Part shown: positions 54,397 to 62,609 of the stretch, piece by piece
Position numbering within the stretch: position 1 is the first letter of the stretch
How the letters are laid out: every line of letters starts with the position of its first letter
Assembly (NCBI RefSeq): GCF_016584665.1
Contig: NZ_BBJB01000016.1
Span: 124,001 to 188,000, forward strand
Source of the DNA: Pseudanabaena sp. lw0831
GTDB taxonomy: Bacteria; Cyanobacteriota; Cyanobacteriia; Pseudanabaenales; Pseudanabaenaceae
DNA length: 64,000 nt
Reading direction: 5' to 3'
The notes under the pieces: generated by a model
What the model saw: the letters and a program-made list of their open reading frames with translations, nothing else
Databases searched by the model: none
What the model was told of the DNA's origin: nothing
Position numbers and translations under genes: made by a program

Positions 54397-56811
54397 ATGG
54401 CTATAGCCTTAATGCTAAGAGCGTCGTCAGATATCCTAAGTAAAGCGCAAGAAGAACTCGCACTGAGAGGATACACACCTCTCCAATTGTCGGCTGAGCT
54501 TAGTCTCGCTGTTCAACTGGTCGATAATTTTCTGAATGGAGAAATTGTCGATCGCAATACCTATAACTTAATTTGTGAAAAGCTAAATATTTCTATAGAT
54601 TCTGTTCAGGATCTATCGGTAGAAAAGTCGATAGAAAACAAAGTTAATCCAAATATTCAAGCCCATATAAATGCAATTAAATCTAATAATACTACACTGA
54701 TAGCAAATTCAAATTCAAGTGATAGCGCAATTATAGAAAAGACCAATCAAAGTGTAAATGATAGCTCGTCTGTAAGTGTAGAGACTGGGCCTGATAAATT
54801 ATTGATGAAAATCCGCAAAGCTATATCTAATGGCTTAGTACGTCAATGCGATCGCCTCAGAATAATTGATGTTAATACGCCACTTCATTTGCATGATTTA
54901 TATACTGAGATTAATATTTTTACTGTTTTACCGAGTAGTCAAAATCTTGATCTAGATGAAGCTTTTGCAAATGTATCTCCTGAGCAATACGATCGCTTTT
55001 ATTTAGCCAAAATTCGTCCATCCACAATTCCAGCAAATCAGGCTCTAGAAGAATCACAACAAATTTTGCTAGTTGGTAGTTTAGGTTCAGGTAAGACGAC
55101 ATTACTTAAATATTGGTCAATGGCTTGCATTTCAGGCAATATTTTGCCTGAATATTTACCTGTGTTTTTACCATTGCGATCGCTTGTTTCTCTTAATGAC
55201 ATCGGTAACCCATTTATATGGTTAAAGCAACAAATTATTAACTATGGATTGTCAGATGAATTTTTAGATAGCAAAGTCTTAGATCAATTATTAAATCAAG
55301 GACGATTGTTATTACTGTGGGATGGGTTAGATGAACTGCCAGAGATTTATCACGCAGAAATTGCGCAAAAAATCTCAAACTTTAGCGATCGCTATCCTAA
55401 GAATCGAGCAGTTCTCGCTACGCGCAATCCGATCTATGGTCATATCCTCGAATCGTTTTCGACATTGGAAGTAGCTCCTTTTGGTGAGACACAAATCGCT
55501 ACATTTGCAAATAAATGGTTTCAAACTACTTGCTCGCAAAAGCCGAAAAAGAATGAAAAGTTTCAACAATTGCTCGCCACAAATCAACCATTGGCAGAAA
55601 TTGCCAGTAATCCTTTATTGCTAACCTATCTTTGTACTGTCTTTAACAGTTGTGATTCTCTTAAAACAAACTTTTATCAGGAAATCTTAGATCTACTATT
55701 GACTAAATGGGAGCAAACTAAATGTTTGCCTAGCTCATCCAATCGAATGTTATCAACTTCTCAAAAGCTAGATTTGCTCTCCTATGTGGCGATCGTGTCA
55801 CTTGATCGGCATGGTTATGTGTGGCAAAACAATCAACTTGAGGAAGACTTTCAGGCTTGTATGGTAGCTAGCCGCAACTTATCTAAATTAGCGATCGATC
55901 ATGATCAGATTTTTCGGATTCTCAAGTGGCAACATAGCCTATTGGTCGAATGCGCGAAAGGAATTTACTCACTCACCCACACTACTCTGCACGACTATCT
56001 TGCCGCCTATCGGATTGCCAACAGCACGCCTACTGCTGCCCAAAAGTATTTGCTAGAGCGGATATATCTCAAGCGTTGGCATGGTGTGATCGTGATGACC
56101 GTCAGCATTTCCCAACAAGCCGATCGCATGTTGAAGACGATGAAACGCAAAATTGATGATTTGGTGAGCCAAGATCCACAATTGCAGTCATTTCTGACAT
56201 GGGTTAATCAACAGTCAATTCAAATTCAAACCCCATATAAGGCGGTGACGATTCGGGCTTTATACCTAGATATTGATTTAGAAAATACCCGATCGCTTGA
56301 CCGTGCTCGGGCCTTAGATATCGCCCATTCTCGTTCTTTGGAACGCGCCCGCGCTAAAGCAATGGGGCTTGACAATACTATGGAAACAGAGGTAGACATC
56401 GATTACACGATTAATCTCGCGCTCAATCTTGACTTAGCTTTATATTTTGCTAATCACGCTGTTTTAGAGCTCGCTTGTACATTGGAGTCAGATCTACATA
56501 GAGGGTTACAGTTTTTGCGTCAGAAATTTCCTGATCCTTATAAAAATCGAGAAACTTTTGCGAAGTGGTGGCAAGCTAAGGGGCTAGATTGGTCAAAAAA
56601 ATTACGCAACTTAATCGTGCAGCATCGCAAAAGTTCGCAAGAATGGCAATTCAGCGAAAACCAACTTAATCAGTTGCGTACATATCATGATGCTAATAAG
56701 CTTTTGATCGAATGTCTGAATAATGCTGAATATGTTAGTCCGTTAGTCAAGAGTCAAATCGAGTCTACATTGCTACTACCTCAAGGCGAGTACAGCATAT
56801 TGCAGTATTAA
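54397..56811 (+). CDS. HTH-NACHT NTPase with C-terminal helical domain (candidate immune/STAND protein)
   Basis: This is an 804-residue STAND ATPase. Residues about 8-70 are a helix-turn-helix-like module found before cyanobacterial NACHT domains (ELALRGYTPLQLSAEL, NYNLICEKLNI-like). A polar Ser/Asn linker follows. The NACHT domain has Walker A LLVGSLGSGKTTLLKYW near residue 227, Walker B LLLLWDGLDELP near 305, and NPLLLTYLCTVF. The C-terminal part begins at FLTWVNQQSIQIQTPYKAVT and contains the repeated RSLDRARALDIAHSRSLERARA. NACHT proteins of this layout include bacterial antiphage sensors; defence is inference. Confidence 0.85.
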   Translation: MAIALMLRASSDILSKAQEELALRGYTPLQLSAELSLAVQLVDNFLNGEIVDRNTYNLICEKLNISIDSVQDLSVEKSIENKVNPNIQAHINAIKSNNTTLIANSNSSDSAIIEKTNQSVNDSSSVSVETGPDKLLMKIRKAISNGLVRQCDRLRIIDVNTPLHLHDLYTEINIFTVLPSSQNLDLDEAFANVSPEQYDRFYLAKIRPSTIPANQALEESQQILLVGSLGSGKTTLLKYWSMACISGNILPEYLPVFLPLRSLVSLNDIGNPFIWLKQQIINYGLSDEFLDSKVLDQLLNQGRLLLLWDGLDELPEIYHAEIAQKISNFSDRYPKNRAVLATRNPIYGHILESFSTLEVAPFGETQIATFANKWFQTTCSQKPKKNEKFQQLLATNQPLAEIASNPLLLTYLCTVFNSCDSLKTNFYQEILDLLLTKWEQTKCLPSSSNRMLSTSQKLDLLSYVAIVSLDRHGYVWQNNQLEEDFQACMVASRNLSKLAIDHDQIFRILKWQHSLLVECAKGIYSLTHTTLHDYLAAYRIANSTPTAAQKYLLERIYLKRWHGVIVMTVSISQQADRMLKTMKRKIDDLVSQDPQLQSFLTWVNQQSIQIQTPYKAVTIRALYLDIDLENTRSLDRARALDIAHSRSLERARAKAMGLDNTMETEVDIDYTINLALNLDLALYFANHAVLELACTLESDLHRGLQFLRQKFPDPYKNRETFAKWWQAKGLDWSKKLRNLIVQHRKSSQEWQFSENQLNQLRTYHDANKLLIECLNNAEYVSPLVKSQIESTLLLPQGEYSILQY

Positions 56812-56864
56812 AAAATTAGTGCGATGGGCGAAGCCCGTCGCACTAATTTTTTTAATACTGCAAT
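56799..56864. repeat. 31-bp hairpin that contains the NACHT stop codon
   Basis: The left arm (56799-56829, starting ATTGCAGTATT) and right arm (56833-56864) pair along their whole length with one bulge and one G-T pair, around loop GAA. The last codons and the TAA (56809-56811) of the NACHT gene are part of the left arm. The core is GGGC-GAA-GCCC. Confidence 0.88.
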
Positions 56865-56910
56865 AGCGATTGCTATACTTTAGGCATTGCTTTAAAGAGA
56901 TACATACCCT

Positions 56911-57807
56911 GTGCTAGAAGTTCGCAAAATCTGTAAATCTTATGGCAAGAAGCAAGTTTTACAGGACTTAAGTTTTGCTATTCAGCCTGGGGAAGTCTAT
57001 GGGTTACTAGGTCCAAACGGTGCTGGCAAAACCACTACGATTAGTATTTTGTGTGGTTTGATCCATGCCGATCGCGGCAATGTCACGATGAATGGGCAAA
57101 ATGCATCCAGCTCAACCCGATCGCTTATTGGCGTTGCCCCACAGGAAAATATTTTTTATAAAAGCTTAACCTGCGAAGAAAATTTGCGATTTTTTGGACA
57201 GCTTTACGGGCTAAGTAATGAAGTTTGTCGGAAACAGGCTCAATATTGTTTGGAGTTAGTGGGGCTAAGCGATCGCGCTAAAAGTATTGCTGATAGTCTC
57301 AGTGGTGGAATGCAACGTCGTCTGAGTATGGCGATCGCTCTTGTGCATCAGCCGCAATTAGTCGTACTTGACGAACCAACTACAGGACTTGATATTGAAG
57401 CCCGTTATGAAGTCTGGGAATTGATTCGTAAACTTAGAAGTCAAGATACTGCCATTTTATTAACAACCCATATGCTAGAGGAAGCAGAACGTCTTTGTCA
57501 GCGTATTGGCATTATCAAGCAGGGGAGTTTGCTTGCTGAAGGTAGCCTCGAAGAACTTCGTAAACATGTCCCTGCTCAAGAAATTGCGATCATTTGCACA
57601 CCCACCGAAGATTTAGCGATCGCCAGAGCGATCGAGTTGGGCTTCGACTATCGCTACTATGGTCGAGATTTGGCTTTTTGGCTACCCAAGGTAATGGAAT
57701 TGAAAGAAATTTTAGAATGTTTTGAAGGCATCGCAATTGACTCGATAATGCGCCAACCCGTCCGTCTTGAAAATATCTACGTAGAAGTCACCCAAGGCTC
57801 TAAATAA
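56911..57807 (+). CDS. ABC transporter ATP-binding protein (CcmA/DrrA type)
   Basis: This 298-residue ATPase has Walker A GPNGAGKTTTISIL, signature DSLSGGMQRRLSMAIAL, Walker B LVVLDEPTTGLD and a C-terminal extension typical of DrrA-like exporters. The start is GTG. No permease follows; a hairpin cluster and a convergent gene come next, so its membrane partner must be elsewhere. A TATACT box after the NACHT hairpin (near 56874) could be its promoter. Confidence 0.9.
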   Translation: MLEVRKICKSYGKKQVLQDLSFAIQPGEVYGLLGPNGAGKTTTISILCGLIHADRGNVTMNGQNASSSTRSLIGVAPQENIFYKSLTCEENLRFFGQLYGLSNEVCRKQAQYCLELVGLSDRAKSIADSLSGGMQRRLSMAIALVHQPQLVVLDEPTTGLDIEARYEVWELIRKLRSQDTAILLTTHMLEEAERLCQRIGIIKQGSLLAEGSLEELRKHVPAQEIAIICTPTEDLAIARAIELGFDYRYYGRDLAFWLPKVMELKEILECFEGIAIDSIMRQPVRLENIYVEVTQGSK

Positions 57808-57818
57808 ATCTAAAGGCT

Positions 57819-57860
57819 GCGCAAAGTTGTAATAGCGCTGTCGCTATTACAACTTTGCGC
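57819..57860. repeat. 19-bp perfect hairpin, loop CTGT
   Basis: GCGCAAAGTTGTAATAGCG and its exact complement around a 4-nt loop, 11 bp after the ABC ATPase stop. It is the first of three hairpins in a row and may end that transcript. Confidence 0.85.
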
Positions 57861-57876
57861 TCAAACCCGAACCGAT

Positions 57877-57917
57877 AATTTTTTAAAAGTGTTGCAAAGC
57901 AACACTTTTAAAAAATT
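57877..57917. repeat. 19-bp perfect hairpin, loop AAA
   Basis: AATTTTTTAAAAGTGTTGC pairs exactly with the right arm. It carries T runs on the left arm and A runs on the right arm, so it resembles an intrinsic terminator for the leftward gene. Confidence 0.85.
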
Positions 57918-57946
57918 TATTGTGGTTAGTTTGATCGTAAATTGCA

Positions 57947-58005
57947 GCAAAACCCAAAATATGAGAGGCGGCGCGAAGCGCCGCCTCTCATATTTTGGGT
58001 TTTGC
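57947..58005. repeat. 28-bp perfect hairpin, loop GAA
   Basis: Two perfectly complementary 28-bp arms (left arm starts GCAAAACCCAAAATATGAGA, with a GGCGGCGC core) surround loop GAA. It lies 18 bp from the stop of the convergent unknown gene and is the longest perfect stem in the window. Confidence 0.9.
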
Positions 58006-58023
58006 TTTGTCTTTGCACCGTAT

Positions 58024-59067
58024 TTAGCTTTCTAAGCTTTGAGCATGGGTAAAAACTGCCTTAGTAAAAGCCAACAGATTTTGCTGGATTTGCAGAGAAT
58101 CTGATGTTACAAGACGATCAAGTGATGTGTAATATGTTGCAGCTAGTTTGGGGCGGCTACCAGCTTTGGTCATCCATAGACCATCCGCCAAACTCGCTCT
58201 AATCTCGACCGTAATATGATTATTGTCTGGTAGCGTAAAGCGATCGGAAATGCCATGAAAAGCCTGAATCTGAGCTTTTGCATCTCCCTTAATCCAAATT
58301 GTCGCTACAAGATAGGGACTCACAGCTTGCAGATCGTTATGACTCACAGATCTGGCTGCATAAATATAAAGTAATTGCAACCAAGGTAAAGGGTAAATGA
58401 CCTCTAAAGCACTATAACCACTTAGCTTAGCGTCGATCTTCATTTCTTGGAAATAATCGATTGTTTGCGCCCATTGCTGACTAAAAGTTTTTGCTACATC
58501 AGGATTAAGAAATAAATTACCCCATTCACGATGCTGCCAAGGTTGCATATCCATGAAATGCATGTATTCAGCAAACTCATGGGCAAGACGCTCTTGCTTT
58601 TGAGCGACCAGAGCATATACATCTTGCCAACAGAAATACGGCATAGATGAATTCACATCATCATATGGCTGGAGATAATATTGTTTTGCTGAAACCCCAG
58701 CTAACATCTCAGGCTCAATGAGACAATAACTATTGCTAATTACTGCTATATAAGTCTTCTTAGGCTGAGACTCAGCCAAAATGAATAATGCGTCTAAGGA
58801 GAGCTTGCTTAGCTGGCTCTCCAAGTAATGATCGCAAAGAATATCAAAATCTTGACACTCTAAAAGTATGTCAGGCTGTATGCCTGATGCATAAAAAGGA
58901 TAGCTAACAGCTTTAACAAAGGTTGAACTTGGCTTGCCTGATCTCTGTGTTAAAAAGTCAACGAAATCTTGACCTAAATCTGGAACATTTTCTAGTAAAT
59001 ATTCCCAAGAAGCAGCAAAACGCTCCTTCTTGTCTAGGTTTGGTGGCAGCAAAAAAATGTTACTCAT
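58024..59067 (-). CDS. Unknown protein, possibly a degenerate PD-(D/E)XK-like fold
   Basis: This 347-residue soluble protein has no family that I can name with confidence. Residues about 65-105 (SGIQPDILLECQDFDILCDHYLES) resemble the motif line of PD-(D/E)XK nucleases, in which Asp is followed by E-x-K; here the position after the strand reads DHYL, without the Lys. The middle is rich in Trp and Tyr; residues 230-347 include LEVIYPLPWLQLL and KAQIQAFHGISD. No signal or membrane helix is visible. It is convergent with an ABC ATPase gene and divergent from another. The nuclease-like reading is weak. Confidence 0.4.
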   Translation of the reverse strand: MSNIFLLPPNLDKKERFAASWEYLLENVPDLGQDFVDFLTQRSGKPSSTFVKAVSYPFYASGIQPDILLECQDFDILCDHYLESQLSKLSLDALFILAESQPKKTYIAVISNSYCLIEPEMLAGVSAKQYYLQPYDDVNSSMPYFCWQDVYALVAQKQERLAHEFAEYMHFMDMQPWQHREWGNLFLNPDVAKTFSQQWAQTIDYFQEMKIDAKLSGYSALEVIYPLPWLQLLYIYAARSVSHNDLQAVSPYLVATIWIKGDAKAQIQAFHGISDRFTLPDNNHITVEIRASLADGLWMTKAGSRPKLAATYYTSLDRLVTSDSLQIQQNLLAFTKAVFTHAQSLES

Positions 59068-59392
59068 AGCTGGGCGCTATCTAGCCTTGTTTCATTACAT
59101 TGTATAGGTTATCTATTGACACATATCTATTCGGAGGGTAACGATTTTTATCTTTCTCCTAAGTAGCCCTGCGCAATTAAAATCCAGATTCAAAACCTAT
59201 GCAGCCCGCTGCAAGGGCGGCATAGGTTTTAAGGTTTTATGTTTAATTTTATCTACCTACTTATATAGACATTTACTCCCTTCTCATTCAAGTATTAATG
59301 ATGTGGGGCAGCAATTCTCATTTTTAAATTAACCCGAACTGACGTTAAAATAATGTTTTAAAGTATGAACTTTGCAGCTTTGATCGGCAGCT
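59068..59392. other. Divergent intergenic region with one imperfect palindrome
   Basis: This 325-bp stretch separates two divergent genes and must carry both promoters. A palindrome at 59192-59230 (AAAACCTATGC arms, 11 bp, GCCC/GGGC inside) with outer AATTAAA/TTTAATT flanks (59173-59249) is the only clear structure. I see no further gene or RNA. Confidence 0.6.
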
Positions 59393-60364
59393 ATGGTAGA
59401 AGTATTGACTAATAAATCCCAGACAGAGACTATTCAGAGCAACGCTATTGTGGCGGATGGTTTGAGCAAAACTTATCGTACTGGCTTTTGGTTAAATCAA
59501 AAAATTAGTTCTTTACAGGATTTTTCATTAACCATTCGCCAAGGCGAGACTTTTGGAGTGTTAGGCCCTAATGGGGCAGGCAAAACCACATTATTAAAGA
59601 TTTTGTTGGGTATTGTGAAACCCACATCAGGAACTGGTGAAATTTTAGGTTACCCCCTAGGCGATCGCACGGCTAAGCAGTCAATCGGCTATTTGCCCGA
59701 AAATGCTTATTACTACGACTATTTGACTGGCTGGGAACTTCTCGATTTTATTGGCAGTTTGTTTGGGGTTGCGCCGACATTGCGCCGCCAGCGCATTGCT
59801 GATTTGCTAGATCTTGTTGGTCTATCTCAGTCAGTGGCGCGGAAAAAACAATTGCGCCAATACTCTAAAGGCATGGTGCAAAGAATTGGCGTAGCACAAG
59901 CTCTAATCAATGATCCCGAAATTGTGTTTCTTGATGAGCCGATGTCTGGGCTTGATCCCGTTGGACGGTATCAGGTGCGAGAAATTATTTTGATGCTCAA
60001 AAATCAGGGTAAAACTGTATTTTTTAACAGTCATATTTTGTCGGATGTCGAATTGATCTGCGATCGCATTGGCATTCTCAACAAAGGCGAACTTGTAGCG
60101 ATGGGAACCTTAAATGAGTTACTTGGTACGGAGCAGTCATATCAGGTTAGTGGACATGGTGGCTCTGAGTTAGAGTTGCAACCTTGGTTAGAGCATTTAA
60201 TTTTCCAGAATGACACTTGGCATGGTCAGTTAGCTAAAGATTTACCAGAGTTTTTGACCTATATCGCTAGTATTGGGGCAAAGGCGATCTCGATCGAGCT
60301 GGCCCGCCAAACCCTCGAAGAATTTTTTATCGATCAAATCAAAGCTTCCCGCCACAAAGAATAA
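59393..60364 (+). CDS. ABC transporter ATP-binding protein
   Basis: This 323-residue ATPase has Walker A GPNGAGKTTLLKIL, signature YSKGMVQRIGVAQAL (an SKG variant of SGG), Walker B IVFLDEPMSGLDP and a long C-terminal domain of about 80 residues. It resembles ATPases of ABC-2 exporters such as gliding or bacitracin systems. No permease gene is next to it. Its TAA is inside the left arm of the following hairpin. Confidence 0.9.
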   Translation: MVEVLTNKSQTETIQSNAIVADGLSKTYRTGFWLNQKISSLQDFSLTIRQGETFGVLGPNGAGKTTLLKILLGIVKPTSGTGEILGYPLGDRTAKQSIGYLPENAYYYDYLTGWELLDFIGSLFGVAPTLRRQRIADLLDLVGLSQSVARKKQLRQYSKGMVQRIGVAQALINDPEIVFLDEPMSGLDPVGRYQVREIILMLKNQGKTVFFNSHILSDVELICDRIGILNKGELVAMGTLNELLGTEQSYQVSGHGGSELELQPWLEHLIFQNDTWHGQLAKDLPEFLTYIASIGAKAISIELARQTLEEFFIDQIKASRHKE

Positions 60365-60398
60365 AGGAAGGCGGCGCGTAGCGCCGCCTTCCTTTATT
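60360..60398. repeat. 18-bp perfect hairpin containing the ABC ATPase stop codon, loop GTA
   Basis: AATAAAGGAAGGCGGCGC and its complement surround loop GTA. The TAA at 60362-60364 is within the left arm, so coding sequence and downstream sequence mirror each other. It probably ends this gene and perhaps the convergent DUF1517 gene. Confidence 0.88.
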
Positions 60399-60431
60399 TG
60401 AATAGCAAAGATTGCATTGCTGTAAAAGCAA

Positions 60432-61520
60432 TTAAATTTGAATCATGTTGCTGTATTCAGTCAGTAGCTCATCGTATGTGAGGCTATCTGTATCTGCTTG
60501 AGGACTCCAAAGTAACTCAAACACTAATAAATGACTAGCTGGGAGCGAAGCGATCGCTTCTAATGCTGTGCGTAATTCTTGCGTATTTCTGATCTCACCA
60601 AATAGAGGTCGATCGTGTTCAGTACCAATCAATAGCGTCACCACAATATAAGCGGATGGGTCTTTGTCTGGAGATGCGATCGCTGTCGATCGCTTAGCAA
60701 CTCGACCACTGACATTCACTAATGTTTCTTCACTAAACTTGGTACGTTCTTCTAGAGACAATTTATTAAAGACTTCTTCAGCTTTGTCTCGATGCACTGA
60801 TTGTGAACTGGATGAAGCATGTGTCCAATTTTCGGGGGTACGCATCAAAGCGAGCGCAGACTCTTGCATCAAAGTCATTAAACCTTCTGGGGAGTCAGTA
60901 TCAACTTCAAGACTTAACTCCGTCAATCTGGCTTGGACTTCACGGGCTTGAGCAAATAGTGCAACTTGGAGTTTGCTAACTGTAAAGGTTTCATTCCCTA
61001 AGTCATTTCCTGCTCCAATCCGTTTAGAACGCATCATGATCGCTCGAATAATAAAGTAAACGATCGCAAAAACAATCAATAAAATTATTACCCAGACAAA
61101 CCAGGACATCCCATTCGACGATGTGGAAGTTGTTGATCGATAAGGATCATAGGATGGGTTATTCGACGAATTATTGATAATTATGGGAGCAACGATAGTC
61201 GAGGGTCTATTTGATGATGGTTGGCTAGGGGGCGTTAATGCATCGCGATCGTTGGAAGGGCTAGATGTTGTGGAGGGTGATGATTTAGCTGGAGTTGATG
61301 ACTTAGATGGAGCTGATGACTTAGAACTACTAGAACTTGAAGGCGCTGAACGGGTGAAAGAACCGCCACCGCTTCGACCAGCACTACTTTTTGCATAGCC
61401 TTGCTGATTTTTGAGCAAGCCTGTATCTAATTTGCGATCGCTTAAGCCTAGCTCTATCCCAAGAACTATGGAAAATACGAGTAGCGTAGATATAAAGAAC
61501 TTAAATTTTTTCTTACGCAT
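60432..61520 (-). CDS. DUF1517 family membrane protein
   Basis: The protein has 362 residues. An N-terminal hydrophobic segment (about 9-25) looks like a signal or anchor. A Ser/Pro/Lys low-complexity stretch (about 45-130, with SSSSSKSSAPSKSS) follows. A transmembrane helix lies at about 143-165 (WFVWVIILLIVFAIVYFII), and a DUF1517 domain runs from about 180 to the end (SKLQVALFAQAREVQARLTE, YIVVTLLIGTEHDRPLFGEI). Members are found in cyanobacteria and plastids, where a thylakoid or envelope location has been reported. Its role is unknown. It is 12 bp from the start region of the response regulator upstream. Confidence 0.85.
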   Translation of the reverse strand: MRKKKFKFFISTLLVFSIVLGIELGLSDRKLDTGLLKNQQGYAKSSAGRSGGGSFTRSAPSSSSSSKSSAPSKSSTPAKSSPSTTSSPSNDRDALTPPSQPSSNRPSTIVAPIIINNSSNNPSYDPYRSTTSTSSNGMSWFVWVIILLIVFAIVYFIIRAIMMRSKRIGAGNDLGNETFTVSKLQVALFAQAREVQARLTELSLEVDTDSPEGLMTLMQESALALMRTPENWTHASSSSQSVHRDKAEEVFNKLSLEERTKFSEETLVNVSGRVAKRSTAIASPDKDPSAYIVVTLLIGTEHDRPLFGEIRNTQELRTALEAIASLPASHLLVFELLWSPQADTDSLTYDELLTEYSNMIQI

Positions 61521-61532
61521 AATATTTTCAAA

Positions 61533-62546
61533 TTATTCAAAAATTTCGATGTAGTCGCGATCGCCCCCAGATTTTTGGGCTTGGAGAAGATATTGCTCAG
61601 CCAAAGAGACAAGTTCATCAAAACTCAGCTCGGGAATCTGTTGATTTTGATTTTCTAAGGCAGTTACCACACCGCCAATACTAATGGTTAAAGGAAATAA
61701 CAACCCTGAAGAAACGGCGATCGGATGACTACGAATACTGGTAAGGAGATTCTGAGAGAGTTGAGTGCCACTTGCAGCATCACCATGGGGAGTGACACAT
61801 ACAAACTCATCTAAACCATGACGATAAATCAAACTATTCGCCATACAACTATGGCTTAAGCGTCCAGAGATCGCATTAATTGCCTCATTGCCGATTTTCT
61901 CACCGTAGGAATCGACAATTGACTTAAACAGATCAATATCAACGATCAATACACTCAAGAAACGGTAACTTTTGTAAGTACCAAATCCTTTAAGTTGCAT
62001 CATCATCTTTGGCATTGCATCTGCAAAGGCTTGCTCACTTAAAACTTTGGTTAAAGAATCAGACAAGCTGAGTGCATCTAGCAAGTCATTATGAGCCAGC
62101 AATCTTTGATTCGTCCATGTTAAGGACTGGGTTAAAGCAGTCAGTCGAAGTCCTGTTCGCAATCTTGCTTTGAGTTCAGAACTATCTATGGGATCGTTGA
62201 GAAATTCATCGACACCAGTATCTAGTCCAATTTGGCGTTGTTGAGAGTTAGCATCTTCGACGATCAAGACAAAATATATTGCCATCAACTCGGGATGCTC
62301 AAGATTTGACTTGCTCCGATGACAAAGTGCTAAACCTGACACGTCTGGAATTGTCCAATCAGCTATGACGATTGCAGGTTTTTTTTGCAGAATTATTTCC
62401 CATGCTTTTTCGCCACTGGTTTCAGTGATGAAATTATATTTTTCAGCCGCTAAAACTTGAGCGATCGCCGATAAAATCTGGCGATCGCCACTAGTGACTA
62501 GAATCAGTGAATTATGACGGTAGTATTTGAGTCTGCGGAAATCCAA
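61533..62546 (-). CDS. Response regulator with degenerate GGDEF domain
   Basis: The protein has 337 residues. The receiver domain (about 15-140) has the phospho-acceptor Asp in VIADWTIPDVSGL and later NDPIDSSELKARL. A GGDEF-type domain (about 165-330) begins at DSLTKVLSEQAFADAM and has VLIVDIDLFKSIVDSYG, but the active loop reads RHGLDEFVCV instead of RxGGDEF. The second Gly is replaced by Leu, so diguanylate cyclase activity is doubtful; it may bind GTP or act as a scaffold. No sensor kinase is adjacent. Confidence 0.85.
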   Translation of the reverse strand: MDFRRLKYYRHNSLILVTSGDRQILSAIAQVLAAEKYNFITETSGEKAWEIILQKKPAIVIADWTIPDVSGLALCHRSKSNLEHPELMAIYFVLIVEDANSQQRQIGLDTGVDEFLNDPIDSSELKARLRTGLRLTALTQSLTWTNQRLLAHNDLLDALSLSDSLTKVLSEQAFADAMPKMMMQLKGFGTYKSYRFLSVLIVDIDLFKSIVDSYGEKIGNEAINAISGRLSHSCMANSLIYRHGLDEFVCVTPHGDAASGTQLSQNLLTSIRSHPIAVSSGLLFPLTISIGGVVTALENQNQQIPELSFDELVSLAEQYLLQAQKSGGDRDYIEIFE

Positions 62547-62609
62547 GATGCTTGCCTCGTCATGTCTTTAATCTAAGGAAATCCAACTTTAGAGAGAAAT
62601 ACTCGGAAT

